A DNA stretch of 64,000 nucleotides from Viscum album (taxonomy: Eukaryota; Streptophyta; Magnoliopsida; Santalales; Viscaceae), in assembly GCA_963277665.1 (NCBI GenBank), contig OY728136.1, positions 807,017,123-807,081,122 of the forward strand. Reading direction: 5' to 3'. A program made the translations under genes and the position numbers. The notes beneath the pieces are model-generated. The model had not been told where the DNA came from, did not search any database, and saw only the letters and a program-made list of their open reading frames with translations. This document shows positions 11,361 to 24,289 of this stretch, one piece after another. Within the stretch, counting starts at the first letter, position 1. Each line of letters starts with the position of its first letter.

Positions 11361-11810
11361 AAGAAACAATTTTATCCCACCAGGACCTAACCAAATTTCA
11401 TCCTTACTTACCTACCCAAATCCTAGGATACATATTTTTATTAAAATACATTTTATAAAGGACTTGGTTATAGAACTATATATTTTCTATAAATTATATC
11501 TAATCATTTATAATATCACATTTATCTTCTCACATTCCATTTAATTGGTATCTGATTACATCACTCATGTCTCCTCTTCACATATAAGAACCGATTTTAT
11601 CCCACCAAGACCAAACCAAACCACATCCTTACATCCCTCCCCATATCCTAGGTTACATATATTTTTATATAAAATTTTAAAAAGGATATAGTTATGAATC
11701 TAAATATTTTATCTAAATTATACCTAATATATTATAATATCAAATATATCTTCTAACATTCCATTTCATTGAAATATGATTACATCAGTCATGTGTGCGC
11801 CATAATACCA
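11361..11810 (+). repeat. Tandem duplication, ~225-bp unit, two copies
   Basis: The units start AAGAAACAATTTTATCCCAC (11361) and AAGAACCGATTTTATCCCAC (11586) and share CATCCTTAC, ATCCTAGG, ATTACATCA and CATGT at the same offsets. They lie just after the LTR TATA box. Similar two-fold structure is visible at about 47.99-48.27 kb and 54.28-54.60 kb, so it belongs to the LTR family and was not created here. Confidence 0.8.
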
Positions 11811-13929
11811 CCTTACAAATAGATCTAATTTTCTTTTTCCTTCCACATTTCATGGAAGGTAATAAGTGTAAATTTAACGAATATATGTGATATTTAAAAA
11901 AAATTCCTGATAGATAATAAATTATTTAGCATAATTTATTTTTATTAATTGATAAAATAGATATAGCAGTCATTAGTTTGTACAACGTATCATCTCCATG
12001 AATGGTCTAATACATTTTCAATCAATAAAATTATTAGGTTACTATAAATACATACAAAATTAATATATATATGCTATTTATATCAAATTTAAAAGTCTAT
12101 ATATTATGGTTCCATGACCAAAATTAAGTTGAAAAATATATAAAACCAAAACATAAATAAAAAAAATAATGTAGTTATTACTCAAAATGTGATTTTAACA
12201 AATGATTTATAATAAAAGGGTAATAATAGGTCACAAGTAAATCATATATGGAATGTTATATATAATTATTTTTCTATAATTCATGTATGAAAAACCAAAA
12301 TTTATTATACATATGGTTTGAAACTACAAAATGGATGTAGGGACATTAGGTAAAGGACGCACATATCACTTATTTCCGTCGAAAATATGAAATTTCCACT
12401 ACTTTATTCATTTCATTTTTTGAATATACTACCCATAAATGTATTTTATTATTTATACTGATATAATCATAGCAATATATCCATTTTATTTTCTCTCATT
12501 TATGGTTATTATGATTTAAATGTAACAAAAGGGTTGAATTCATTATTCTATAAAACAATTTGTATCAAAATTTTATATGATAATTTTCTGATTTGGTAAT
12601 CATATATTCAATATCTCAAGAAAATGACGACTTTAATTCTTCTCTAGTAAATTAATAAAAATAATTTCTTTAGTTCCATTCAAAATTTTATTTACTCATG
12701 ATATCAAAATAATGTTTCTATGAAAAATATTCATTATTTTCCTATTGGATAGAAAATACATTTTCTTATGTATCCATGTTTTATAAAATAATTTATAATT
12801 TTTCTAATATTCTCTAATGACTCCTTTAGGTAAATATTTTTCCCATGATTAGTTTTTTTAATAAATTGTTTTAAAATAATTATCTTTTCATTTTTGGAAT
12901 ATTTTGCATTTCACATTTTATAGAAAATTTAAATGGATTCATTGTTTTAATATCAATGGAATCTACTAAAAATTTTCCTCCATGACCACTCAATTATTTT
13001 AATAATAATTTAAAATATTACATTGGTATTCTAAATACAAAATTTTCCGTTTAAAATTCTTAATTTTTTAGTTATTAAATAAATTATTTTCAAATATAAG
13101 GGGTATATTGATCAATAAATGTCACAAGTGACCTTTCATAGTCATTATAAATCTTAGACAGCATTCTATTATATTAAATAATCATTACTATAGATATGAT
13201 CTAATTGTACCAAATTTTGTATTTCTCTAGAAAGTTTCTTGTATATTCTATCAATATGTTGATGAAACTATTTAATATTCATGAGTATTAATATGACTTA
13301 TGTTTTGTCATCAAGTGTCACACAAATAGATTTTCTATGTGATGGTTTGGACAAATATCTTCGTCTAATTAAATAGGACAAGTCTAATATTATATGATAT
13401 CAATCAGTATTCGGGGGGTTATCTCAGTCCCTAAAGGGAGTACACTGGATGATATCCCTTTCAATAATATAGATACAAATGATTTTACCCCATGTATTCA
13501 TTAGTTACATGAGTGGTTATCCTATGACAAGAATATAATGATTTCTTTTATTGATATCCTAGACGTAATATTTTTTTACTGAAGACAATAAAAAATCTAC
13601 ATCTTAAACTAATTGAATGATATCATAGTCTATGTACTTTTATTTCCTTATGAATCAAGTCTTATGAAATATCATGATTTATTCCATGACTCCTGTTTAA
13701 GATCTCTGATATACACATATTGGGTTTTTAAATTGTATTCTCATCATATCATACCCTTATCCTCATGTTATATTGATATCTTCCTTTTTTATACTTATTG
13801 ATCATATATGATTTCCCTTTATTATGTGTATATTTCACCGGTTGTGATGAAATGTAATATTAATAATTTTTGTAAGAAGGAGACTGTAATGAATAAAATA
13901 GTAGGAGATAACATAGCAATATTATGTAT

Positions 13930-13934
13930 TATAT
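13930..13934. repeat. Target-site duplication TATAT, left
   Basis: Five bases directly before the TG end of the solo LTR, identical to 17796-17800. Confidence 0.85.
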
Positions 13935-15559
13935 TGTAAAGACCCGGAAATTTCAAGGGAAAATTTTTTTCCTCAATTTTCTTTGGAATTTTACAAGGGC
14001 ACAGTTTCTGACGGCACCTGATTCCAAGGCCCGGTGTGCTCGAAATCATTTTCCGATGTTTAGCTTGGGTACGTTCAGTGAACAGACGAGTGGGTTTTTC
14101 TATCTGTTGAACCGGTGCCCAGAATCAAATTATGAGGGCACCGATGGAATCACAGCACTGCTACTTTCTTAGAAACACCTCTTCCGGAGTTGCGTTTGCT
14201 CGGTTGTGGTTTTTATGTTTTGGGATTTAAGTTATGAAAAAAAATAAAGTTGTGCGACAATTTATTTTTATTTCACTTAAGCCGCTTGAAATCCACTTGA
14301 AGCCACTTAAAGCAACTTAAGTTGAGTTGTTGCAGATAGGGTGTTATCCAAAAATATCCTACCCTCTTGGTAGAATATTTGTGAGGTGGGACCCGCACGA
14401 GCCCCACCGTTTCTTTTCCACTAAGTAACACACCCGCGAAAACCCGTCATTATGAAATTTATCTGACGCGTTTTCTTAATTTCTTAATGCACCAATTAAT
14501 TGGGAAGTTTTCTTCATTGAATTAATTGGGCAGTTTATTTCGTTGAATTTATTCTACAAATTAATGGTTCGTTACTTATCTCTCTATTTGTTTCTTAACC
14601 GGTTTTAAATCCGTTGGCGTAGAAATAAAATAAGACCAACGCCACAACTTGAGGATTACACGTTGGGAGACCTTTGACCGAATTCTTGTTCCTTCACCCT
14701 TTTTCGCAAAGAACGCGAAGAACGCGAAGAATGCCGAAACTGCGGAAATCAACGGCGCGACGCCGTGTGCCGCGACGCCGACATTTCTTCTTCTGCGACG
14801 TTCCTTCATCCGTAGCGAAATCTTCAATCATCTGTTGGAGGTAAGAGATTTCGGGTTCCTTTTAGAACTCCCTTGTGGTTTTTATCAACGCATGGATTTA
14901 ATTATTATTAATTAAATCTTTTTGTTCTTGAACCTTGGAGTTCGTCGACGAGACACCCTTCTGCGACGACGCGACGCCTTCCGCGACGCGACGATCGCCT
15001 CCTTCCGCGGCGATCAATTCCGCGAAGAACGCGCGTGCGACACTTGACGAGTTAGGGGTTTTATTTGAATGTTTTATGCTCCGTGAATGTTTCCGTTCGA
15101 AGTGAAGAACCCGGATAATAAGAACAATTTTAATTCATTATAATTATTTTTGGTTATGTATTCATGTGTTGAATAATTCTCCCGTTGTTATTATCTAACG
15201 CGGAGGGTGCGGGCCAAACGAACACGGCCCGACAACCCTCCGCAGATTGTTTATTGATGTGTGGATCGACGGGCGACGACAATCGAGGGCGTAAGGTGAT
15301 TTTGAGGCCTCCGCAGTGAAGGTTGGGTCCCGGGAGGACCATAGGAGAAGACGACAGGAGAAACGGACCACCGGAGCGCGTCCGGTGGTCCGTGGAAGGT
15401 GGCGGCGGCGCGCCACGCCGGTGCGGCGGCTCCGGCGACCGGTGGCGGTGGCGCGCTGCCGGAAGGGAGGCGGCCGGCGGTTCTCCGTCGGCCTCAATCA
15501 GCGGCAAAGGGCGGGAGAGCCGCACACCCCACACGCGATGTCCGCTCGGCCGCTTTGGC

Positions 15560-15720
15560 CGAGCCATGGCCGGCCGGTCGGGCCGGACCGAACCGGACCG
15601 GGCCGGGCCGGGCCCAGCCGGATCAGACCTGGGTCGGGGGGACCCGGTTCTGGTCGACCCGGTTCGGGTGACCCAGGGGGGGTCGGCCCGGGTCGGCCCG
15701 GGCCCAGACCCCCGTTTTCG
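15560..15720. repeat. Low-complexity CCGG/GGGCC block
   Basis: About 160 bases of nearly pure GGGCCGG, GGTCGGCCCGGG and GACCCGGTTC words, with many overlapping self-complementary runs. It is the most GC-rich stretch of the window. Confidence 0.8.
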
Positions 15721-15849
15721 GACCAATTTCGGTCAAATGCCCGTAACATGAGCAACGAGACTCAAACGACTCTCCGTCAGTGGCAACACGATCCTTGGAT
15801 CGAGGCGGTCGTTTCGGTATATCGTACTCAAGGTTTCAGATTACTTTGG

Positions 15850-16400
15850 TTCAGCCGGGTTGGTTCGGATATGAAACCAACCGGGCCGTCGGAGCGGAAA
15901 CTCATATATCTTGAGTTTCAAACGTTCCGATGGATGTGCCGTTGACTTTGATGGTTTTCTCTAAGTGAGATGGATCTTTTGGCTTACTCCGCTTGAGGTT
16001 TGGATGTCGTCGGAGTGTGGTCGGGTTGGTTCGCTCACGAAACCAACCAGGCGCCTGAAACGAAAAAGCCAATAACTCACAGATCGAACGTCTGATTGAC
16101 ACGCCGTCTGTCTCTTCATTTTCCTCTTGATGAGACGGAACATTGGCATACTTCGCCCGAGTTTTGGATGCCATTGGATATTGGCCGGGTTGGAATGTAC
16201 CTGAAATCCAACCGGGCCCTTGGGACAGAAAAGTTGATATCTTTCAGACCAGACGTCAGTTTGACGAACCGTCAGCGGCGTTGGTGATCACATTGAGAAA
16301 CGGTCCCTATGAGTATACCCTATGAGTGATCAGGGTATAGTTGAGTTACGGCCGGATTGGTTCGCACACGAAACCAACCGGGCCCCTAGGACGAAAAGGC
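15850..16400 (+). repeat. Four degenerate repeats each with a GGTTGGTT/AACCAACC hairpin
   Basis: Units of about 165 bases, centred at about 15870, 16035, 16200 and 16368, each carry a stem CGGGTTGGTT...AACCAACCGGG with a loop of roughly 6-10 bases, then ACGAAAAGGC or a variant, AACTCACAGA and a GTCT/TTGA segment. The third unit has lost part of the stem. Confidence 0.75.
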
Positions 16401-16529
16401 TAACAACTCACAGACCGGGCCTCGGATTGAAGTGTCGTCTATTGCGTTGAGACCCCTATGACGAGGCGGTTCTTTGAGATACTTTTTTGTGGGACTTTGT
16501 GATACTTGGAGTATCTACCAGTAGCTCAT

Positions 16530-16850
16530 GGTGCGGACCCTCCCGGAAACAATCGTGCGGAGTACGGAGACCGTGTAGCCGGCTGAGACCAGACGAATGC
16601 TTGACCGACTCGACTTGGAGGGAGTCGACTAGCCCAGTGGACGGAGCACCTGGTATTTGGTGAAAGAACCACGACGGACGGAGCGCCCGATAGTTGGCTG
16701 CAGACCTGAAGTACTCGACAGGAGGAGTACATCAGTAGGCTATTGTGGGGAGCGCCCTGTATTTGGCGACAGACCCACAGCGGGCGGAGCACCCGGTAGT
16801 TGGCCGCATACCCGCTGTACTCGACAGGAGAAGTACCTCAGCAGTCTTAG
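16530..16850 (+). repeat. Degenerate tandem repeats (GGAGCNCC..GTAGTTGGC)
   Basis: The words CGGAGCACC, GTA(T/G)TTGG, AGACC and GTACTCGACAGGAG(A/G)AGTAC recur three to four times. The last is itself a near palindrome (GTACTcgacaggagAGTAC). Confidence 0.65.
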
Positions 16851-16979
16851 GTTAGTGAGCAGTACCTCGGAGTCATGATAGGACCACTTTACACTCTAGA
16901 GATGGAGCTCTTTAGCAGTTACGGTTTCGATAATGAAAATCCTGGTTGAGCTGAATCTTTTGACCTTTGTATCTACCTC

Positions 16980-17155
16980 ATGATTGAGATGGGTCGCTTG
17001 ATAACTTAGGTATATGTATGGGCATATACCTAGGTAGTGCTTATCCATTGATTTCACAATCATTGTGTTTCCTCATTATTGAGATGGGTTACCTAATAAC
17101 TTAGGTATATGTATGGGAATATATCTAAGTAGAGGTTATCTATTGACATCTTCTA
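16980..17155 (+). repeat. Direct repeat (~95 bp, two copies) with hairpin
   Basis: Both copies start ATTGAGATGGGT, followed by ATAACTTAGGTATATGTATG. In the first copy TAGGTATATG and CATATACCTA form a perfect 10-bp stem around TATGGG (17008-17032); the second copy keeps it partly. Confidence 0.8.
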
Positions 17156-17309
17156 TGTGGTTATCCTTGTTGGTTTAGTGAGACCTTAAGGGTCTCGGGT
17201 TCCCTACTGAGTATCGTTATACTCACCCCTGCACGGGCTATGCCTGCACCTCATTGTGTTGGTTGCAGGCGACGGGCAGTGCTGAGAGAGGCCGAGTGTT
17301 CGAGGATTG

Positions 17310-17510
17310 GACGGTACCCGGAGGTGGACTACATGACGAGTCAGTGCCCGGAGGTGGACTACACGACGAGTCAGTACCCGGAGGAGGTTGACGGACGAGA
17401 GCGTGGAGGAGGCTATCTGTACCTACACTTCAGGTAGGATCCGTGGTGGATGACCAGGAGCTGCGCCATCTGTACCTACCCTTCAGGTAGGATCCGAGGA
17501 GGACGACCCA
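17310..17510 (+). repeat. Short tandem repeats near the LTR 3' end
   Basis: Three ~30-bp units CCGGAGGTGGACTAC..ACGAGTCAGT (17318-17395) are followed by two units CTGTACCTAC.CTTCAGGTAGG (17417-17491), each with a TACCT/AGGTA stem. Confidence 0.8.
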
Positions 17511-17795
17511 GGAGCCGCTTCCATCCTTCCAGCTGTTATCTTTTCTGTTGTACTTGTTCAGTTATAGTTGTACTTTCTTTTGGGTTTGTATTCTGGCCCA
17601 TTTTTTTCAGCACTTCTCTTGTTCTTAATGTTTACTTTTTCCGCTTTCTTACTCTATGGTGCTTGTTTTCTTTTATAAAGTCAATGTCTTCCCAGTTATC
17701 GGGATTTAGGCCTTTGGTGCTAGTCGCCAGCCCCTGGCCTATGGAAGGCGGGCCTGGGGTAGTCACGGCACGGGCCCCGAGGACGGGTCGTGACA

Positions 17796-17800
17796 TATAT
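17796..17800. repeat. Target-site duplication TATAT, right
   Basis: Directly follows the terminal CA of the solo LTR; identical to 13930-13934. Confidence 0.85.
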
Positions 17801-19051
17801 TATTATGTGTCAATGTTTCCAAATGTAATATTCATAATTGATTCTTTTCTTGATTGTTAAGTTATTTATTCAATATTCATCTATTAATATGTAATATATT
17901 TATGAGATATTTGTATCTTTTAACAATGTAACAATATTAGTCATCATGTTATCCCACCAGATGTACAGTTTTAGAGATAAATACATCAATATACGTCTAG
18001 GATGATTATATAATGATAAAAAATGAAATCACTATAAAATCACAATCTTAAAATATAAAATGGATGGAACTCATGAACTATTCCAGAGCCATATAATTCC
18101 AGCACAATCAAGGTTAAAATCACAAACAATTCTCACATTCTATTGTTTTTATCAACTTTCTTATACACTTATTTAACATTCAATTATATTGATATCCAAA
18201 CACACATTTGAGATGGATATTATTTCAACCCATCCATCATTATTTCCATATGTATCCTTTCAAAATCAATAAATTTTTGATATTATTTTATTCTAATAAT
18301 GGATATGCGAGGATGATCCTTTCAAATAAATGCATCAAAAACCTTATTTAATTTCCTTGGAGGTTATATAATCAGAATTTATAATAAATTTTCAGCTTTA
18401 ACAATATTCTCTAGAGTATGTTTCAATATTTTTATGTAAATATTTAATAAAAACTATGATTATCGGTATATATATCACACTATTCTTCATAAAGATAAAT
18501 AATTCATAACATTAATGAAAAAACTACAACAACTCAACCCAAATGTTGAGTTGTGATATTTTCTTAAAATGAAATCAGTTATCTTGATGAATAAACTACA
18601 ATTATTTCACTCTATATGAGAACATTTATCAGTATCTTCAATTATACAAAACTATATATTATAAAAATTTCTTATATATTATGATGTGTATAAATTTGTC
18701 AAATTACTAACCTCTCATCAGTTCACTGAAATATTCCTAACATTTATCAGTTCAAAGTAACTAGGATGTCTTCTAGTTAACATGGAAAATTTATTAGATA
18801 GACATGAAAAATTATTCACAATCCATCAATAATACTAATACAAAAAATATATTGGATAATAGACACTAGGGTTGGTTTGGAGCTGCATTCAAAAACATTG
18901 TTTATTGAATGATCCACTAATATACAATTTCATGATATTATATGACATAAAATTGATTATTTATGAAGCAAAAATATACACATAAGAATCTTTACATAAA
19001 ATTGTTTCTTCCATATAGGCTTTTCAAAATACATTAATGTTTTTAAGGTAC

Positions 19052-19450
19052 TTATTTTGTCTTCAAGTATATAACAATATCATCTAGAAATTGTACCAAC
19101 AAATAATCATGGTAATCAATAAAGTCCCTATTAATAAAATCCATAATTATTTTGGGGGAATTAGTTAGACCAGTGGGAATAACTATATAAACATAGATAT
19201 TATACATTAAGGAATGTATTTTTAGGTATATCCTCTTTTTGATCATCCAATTATGATATTCAAAATTTTGTAAAATCTTTGAAATGTATCGATCATCATA
19301 TAACTGATAAAACTTGTTATAAATATGTGGTAGATTATTTGTGTTATAAATTTTAATCTTTTGTAGTTATTAATAATAAATATTGTTATTCATTGATATA
19401 TATATATTTCTTCTTAACAAAAGGAATTTGCGAACCCCATGGTTACACAC
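19052..19450 (-). pseudogene. Reverse transcriptase palm relic
   Basis: The minus strand gives IPTGLTNSPKIIMDFINRDF and then LLVQFLDDIVIYLK, which is the plant Ty3/gypsy RT block [27 protein letters not shown], with the catalytic pair kept as FLDD. Upstream (19250-19450) come the blocks for FFVKKKDG, IDYRELN and PLPRIDDLFDQLQG, recognisable as FLLLRRN, LQKIKIYNTNNLP and HIYNKFYQLYD, interrupted by stops. Its normal role is to copy element RNA into DNA; here it is a fossil of about 130 codons. Confidence 0.75.
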
Positions 19451-20919
19451 TTGTCTAAGTGAATAACTTTTGAGGAATCACCTATTGTTTCTTCTCTAAT
19501 TACTATATCTCAATCATGGACATTCTATTGGAAAAATATGAAATAGGTGGAGTAGTATGAATGATTTCAATAGGGAAATCAACATAATTATTCGGTAAAA
19601 TATTGGGAAACGCTTCTTGGATGTTGTCAAATAAATCCCAAAATATTGGCATATCATTAACATTGATTTTCTCGACAACAATTTGAGATAAAAATATAAT
19701 TTTAAATCGAAATCAAAACCCAAATAATGGTTTTAATTTTTGTAACAAATTCATATTTATCATCACATTGATAGAAGATATTAGGAAGGTCTGGAATTTA
19801 AAATTTTACATCTATTCCACATAAATTGTTATAGAATTAGTATTGAGAAATAAAATACATGCCCAATATAACATTAACTTCATCCATATGGAGAATTGTT
19901 ATATTTTTAGAAGTCATATTCTCACAATGTAAAATTCATAGTAGGTTTTCTATAATGCATATTGTTCTATACTGATTAATAATCATGTCAAAGTTCATTA
20001 ATCCCTTTTAGGAGAAAATATCCCAATGTAAAACAGTGGTAGATCCCTGCACACATGTAGTATATATATATGGATGGTTTTTCATGGAAATAAATCACAC
20101 TATGATTCACGAAAATTATTGGGTATTTTATTATACATATTATTTAACTTATTATTATCACAATAGATTTATTATAATAATTTCTAATGTGAAAATAAAA
20201 CATACTTTTCTAAAAACTAAATCCATGTGGGATTTTCATACAAAAATATCACTCGGAATAGATGAATATTAATTAAATAACATAATAATCTGTAAAAGAC
20301 AAAATTAGTTCTAGTGAATTTTGAAACATGGGTATATAAACAATTGGTCTATAATTTTACTTCATCATCTCCAAATAAGAACAAAATAAATTTTACCCTT
20401 AATTGAAATATCTTACATAACACCATTATTCATAACATTAGAAAATAAAACATAAGAAGATGTTATATTAGATGTATATTTAAGGTATTCATGGGGGTTC
20501 ACTATATAAAATATTTTTTAATGAAATGAGAATATGAATATAACATTTTAAAATCATACCGTAAATATAAAAAATCATAAATTGGGATCATCGAATATAT
20601 CATAGAACATCATAATACATGAATCATATTGGAATTAAAGAACATTTTTAATGAGAGCATAACATTGAAAAATGCATACATTTTGGCATAATCATAAGTA
20701 TAGAACATCTTATGTCAAAGATACCCACAATATAATCCATACAAAGTATTTCATGGGATAAAAACCAATATAAATTCTTTATGTTTCAGATAACTTTTAG
20801 TGTATCCTCTTTCGGGCATTTCATAAACACATATGTACCCTCTTTTGGTATTGCGCTATCCTACCTAGTACAATTTGATGTCATAGAACATTAATAATTT
20901 AAATATATATATATATATA

Positions 20920-20926
20920 GATACCA
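20920..20926 (-). other. Primer-binding-site remnant (minus strand TGGTATC)
   Basis: GATACCA stands three to four bases left of where LTR-like sequence begins, as in the intact sites at 33843-33853 and 42291-42301. Only seven bases of the initiator-Met match remain. Confidence 0.4.
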
Positions 20927-20929
20927 AAA

Positions 20930-23900
20930 ATTAAATAATCTATAACATTGTGCTACAAAATATCATAAAACATTTTTATTTTCATAAATCATTCAAATAA
21001 AAATAATTCATAATAATTTCATCAACTCAATACATAATTTCATAAGAAAAAATTGTTTTTATAAACATATTTTCATAAAAATAATAGAAATTACATATAA
21101 ATAATAATTATTGTATCAATGAGTTATATTTCATATAAATATTATGTAATATAATATCATTTACTCTTAAATGGAACATGATTTTAAAACATCAATATGA
21201 TCATTTAATGAAAACAATAACATTTCTTCTTAGAAATTATTTTTAAAAAATTTCCAAAATATTAAAAATAAATTTTCATTGAAAATATCTTTCAATACAT
21301 TTAATATATGAATCAAATAGATTAGTGGTTAGGATTATTGATAATACCATTCATTCATTTTACATTGACAAAACATTGTTTTACATTTTCGGAAAAAAAT
21401 TCAAATCTATCTCATTTTAGAAATGAATCAAATATTAAATTAAATATATTATTATAAAATTATAACCATAGAAAAATAAATATAAATAGTAATTTAAAAA
21501 TATTAAAACACATTTTTGTTTTTTTCGAAAACATTGTTATGGAATAAGAGAAATATTTTTCAACTGAAGTGTGATGTATCATATGTTTTCCACTAAAACT
21601 ACTCTTTAAGACTCATAAATAAATAAATAGAAAATAAAAAAATCACAAATAATATTTAATGAAATAACTATAATGAGTATTTTCATGGGAATCTTGAGAT
21701 ATAATATATATTATTTCATCCATATAATCATAAAAAACATTCTCTATATGAAATGAGAATGTAACATATAAACATTTCTACAAAGGTAAAATTTGAATTA
21801 CGATACCCATTAAAGAAGAAAAATTTTATGGATATCAATATCCCATAATATTCATAAAAATATAAATAAAATATATTTAGGTGAGAAATAAAAACTACAA
21901 ACTAGTAACATGTGTTGAATTTGGCATGTTTCTTATATAATAAAATTGAGAAAAATATCCCTTACCACGAGTATAATATTTATTTATACACATTATTAAC
22001 TATTGTATAATAATTTATTAATAATTATACATATTTTATGTAACACACTTCATATATATCATACCATATATAATTTACCTATACCCTTTTATTAAAAATT
22101 CTTTGTGAAAATCATGTTTCAGGTAACAAATTATTTGTTTTTCATGAAAGTTATGGTTTTTTATTTTCAATTTTTTTAATATAATTATTATTACATAACC
22201 TACGTAATTTTGAATATGATATAATTATAATATATATTACATTATTTAAATATTTGAAGTCATACAATATTGTTATAGATTGAAAAATATTTACACTGTA
22301 CATAGAGACTACATACGATATGTATATATGATCATTGTTTCCATTTTCATAGAGGACATAATGAAACAATGGTAATTGATATATCACATTTATAGAATAA
22401 TTATTATTTAATAGATATTATTTTTATTTGATAATAATATCTCTATTTCAATTCTTAAAAAAATGGAAATTTTTTCAAATCTCCTCTTTGAGGTGGATGT
22501 CCACAAATACACATGAGAGAAATTGTAATTTTCTGACATTTTCAAATGTAAAATGCCTAACTGATATCTAAATCTGTATAAATATTTTATCTATATCATA
22601 TATTAAAATTAATTACTACATTTTATATATTTATGAGAAGTAGTGAGGTAAAATAAATTGTGTTGGTTCATCAAGAATTAGTCTTCTATTCGCATGATTG
22701 ATTGATTTATAACTAATTTATAGAAGATGAGATATATAAAATATATTCTATTAACACAATAATATTGTATTATATAATATATTGTGTTTTTATTACTTTG
22801 TAACATTTTAGGATGAATTTATGATGGAAGATAAAATAAAAAAATTCTTATTTTAGAATGTTACTTCATATTTGGAAAATCTAATTAGGTTTATAACTAA
22901 ATATTTCATCGGTGGGTTTCCAAATAAAAGTATTGACTATTTTAAATAAAATGGCACATATGTATAATATTTTATTATTTATTTTATGGTTGAAATTTAC
23001 TATGGAGTGTGAAATCGAGTGAAGAGGGGTGCACATTTAAAAGTTGTGGAGGGGTCACACTTTGAATTTTTAAGGAGAATTTTTTTTCTAATTTTTAAAC
23101 ATGTAAAAAATACCCCAAAAACATTATATAACCATAAATTATATAAAATAAAAATATGGATATTAAATAGGGATTTCATAATTTTGATGTCATTTTAACC
23201 CTTATCCTTTTTTATATTAACCATAGGGTAAACTTTCCTTTACCTTTACACTGATAACTAATTTTCTATGTTTCTAGTTTTAATTATTACAAATATTAAT
23301 AATTTGAAATTATAATATATATTTTTTAATATTATTGAATGTATTGAATCTATTATTCCAAATTAAATTAACAGAATCCGTAGAATATAATTTAAAATTA
23401 TAACTACTTACTGATTGAAAAAAAATTGAATGAAAAAATCCTAAAATATATAATATATTTTTATATTAAAAGTACCATATTTAATTTCTTGAATTAAACG
23501 AAATTTGAATTAATAAAAAATTATTTAACATTATATTATTTTTAATCCATTTTAAGATAAAATATATCTTTTTAGTTATTTAAAAAAAATCAAATTTCCA
23601 TTGGATTCTGTATTTTCTACTATTTATTAAGAAACCATCATCTCCCAAAAATAGAAAATATTCTCCCTATGATATTTTTTAATATTTGATTCCAGAAATA
23701 AACATAATTTAATGAAATATATTTTATAATGTTTTATAAAAATTATTATTTGTTCACAAATAATTATGATACATTTTTTGTCAAAATAAATCTTCCATCC
23801 AAATTAGTTATTTATTAAAAATTATGTATTTTTATAGTCAATAATTTTTATTTATATAATGAAATTATAATGAATTGTAAAATTATGTTTATTCATAATC

Positions 23901-24250
23901 ATACTTAAATTTTTAATGTCAATGTTAAAATGATCATGTATAAATATTATTGTTAATAGTATATTATGATTTTTTAAATCCCAAGGTTGAGCCTAAAGAG
24001 AGATATTGATATTAAATATATTTTAAAAAACATATTTCGTAAAATATAGATATATTACTTTATAACCACCATAAAAATAATTTCACCCCAAAAATTATAT
24101 TACTTTGATAGAAAAAAATGAGGATACTTTTTCCTCATCATATATTCATTTTCCCTGGTAGTTTCTAATTTTTTTTTCTTTGACCTCAAAACATTAACCA
24201 TGTGAGATGTATTATTTTGTATAATATTATATATATTATCAAAAATCAAT
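20930..24250 (-). repeat. Decayed chromovirus LTR (minus), between two internal relics
   Basis: Landmarks of the array LTRs appear at nearly constant offset (about 4.56 kb): TCCCTTACCA (21957), TTTCAGGTAACA (22119) and TTTGAGGTGGATGTCCACA (22485), matching the array words CCCTTACCATG, TTTCAGGTGTTGAC and TTTGAGGGGGCGGTAGTCC. The AT-rich half with the short ATTTTCTACTATTTATTAAG word near 23610 matches the U3 word TTTTTCACTATTCATCAAA. There are internal relics on both sides. The ends are inferred to within tens of bases. Confidence 0.5.
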
Positions 24251-24289
24251 AAAAGTTGTTCTTTATAAGAAATATTATTATCTTACTAT

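Larger units (their letters stand above)
8261..13934 (+). mobile_element. Decayed plus-strand chromovirus relic (integrase end and LTR)
   Basis: AT-rich DNA without intact frames. An integrase relic reads rightward at 9440-9765. After about 10.4 kb comes sequence resembling the LTRs at 46.6-50.8 and 52.7-57.0 kb: a TATAAAT box at 11323-11329, then a stretch ending near 11860 in CATGGAAGGTAATAAGTG that recurs as CATGGAAGGTACTAATG near 54395. I therefore read 8261-10400 as internal region and about 10400-13500 as its 3' LTR. Ends are not visible: the left end is cut by the GC-rich element. In 8261-9440 and 13500-13934 I recognise nothing with certainty. Confidence 0.5.
13935..17795 (+). mobile_element. 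Solo LTR, 3861 bp, Ty3/gypsy type
   Basis: It begins TGTAAAGACCCGG and ends GACGGGTCGTGACA, so the ends form a short inverted repeat (TGT..GACCCG / CGGGTC..ACA) with the canonical TG and CA. It is flanked on both sides by TATAT. No internal region, primer site or pol is present, and no second copy of the end sequence lies inside, so it is best read as one long LTR left by LTR-LTR recombination. Base composition (GC-rich blocks, many CpG) contrasts with both flanks, which join into AT-rich relic DNA when it is removed. By analogy with other chromovirus LTRs (start TGTAA, end GGGTCGTGACA) it points rightward. Open frames in it, up to about 200 codons, are in low-complexity GC-rich sequence and have no recognisable domain. 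Confidence 0.85.
17801..20929 (-). pseudogene. Chromovirus internal region, heavily decayed (integrase, RNase H, RT, protease, gag remnant)
   Basis: Segments line up in order with the minus-strand internal regions of the array at 25-46 kb. Integrase zinc-domain relic at about 17940-18030 (CATGTTATCCCACCAGATG on the plus strand); RNase H relic at about 18500-18620; reverse transcriptase at 19052-19450; protease/RT linker (FWDLFDNIQEAFPNILPN) near 19570-19640; a nucleocapsid knuckle near 20780-20850 whose Cys and His codons have become Tyr codons. The distance from RT to the LTR is about 0.8 kb shorter than in the array, so part of gag is deleted. Orientation, order and the G-to-A pattern make it an old methylation-decayed copy. 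Nothing is translatable. Confidence 0.55.

Noticed and set aside
10500..13500. Organelle-derived DNA (because of very low GC)
   Set aside because: No plastid or mitochondrial gene is recognisable, and matches to decayed LTRs elsewhere in the window explain the sequence.
15316..15945. Plus-strand open frame of 209 codons in the solo LTR
   Set aside because: It runs through the CCGG low-complexity block; overlapping frames on both strands are equally open. No recognisable domain.
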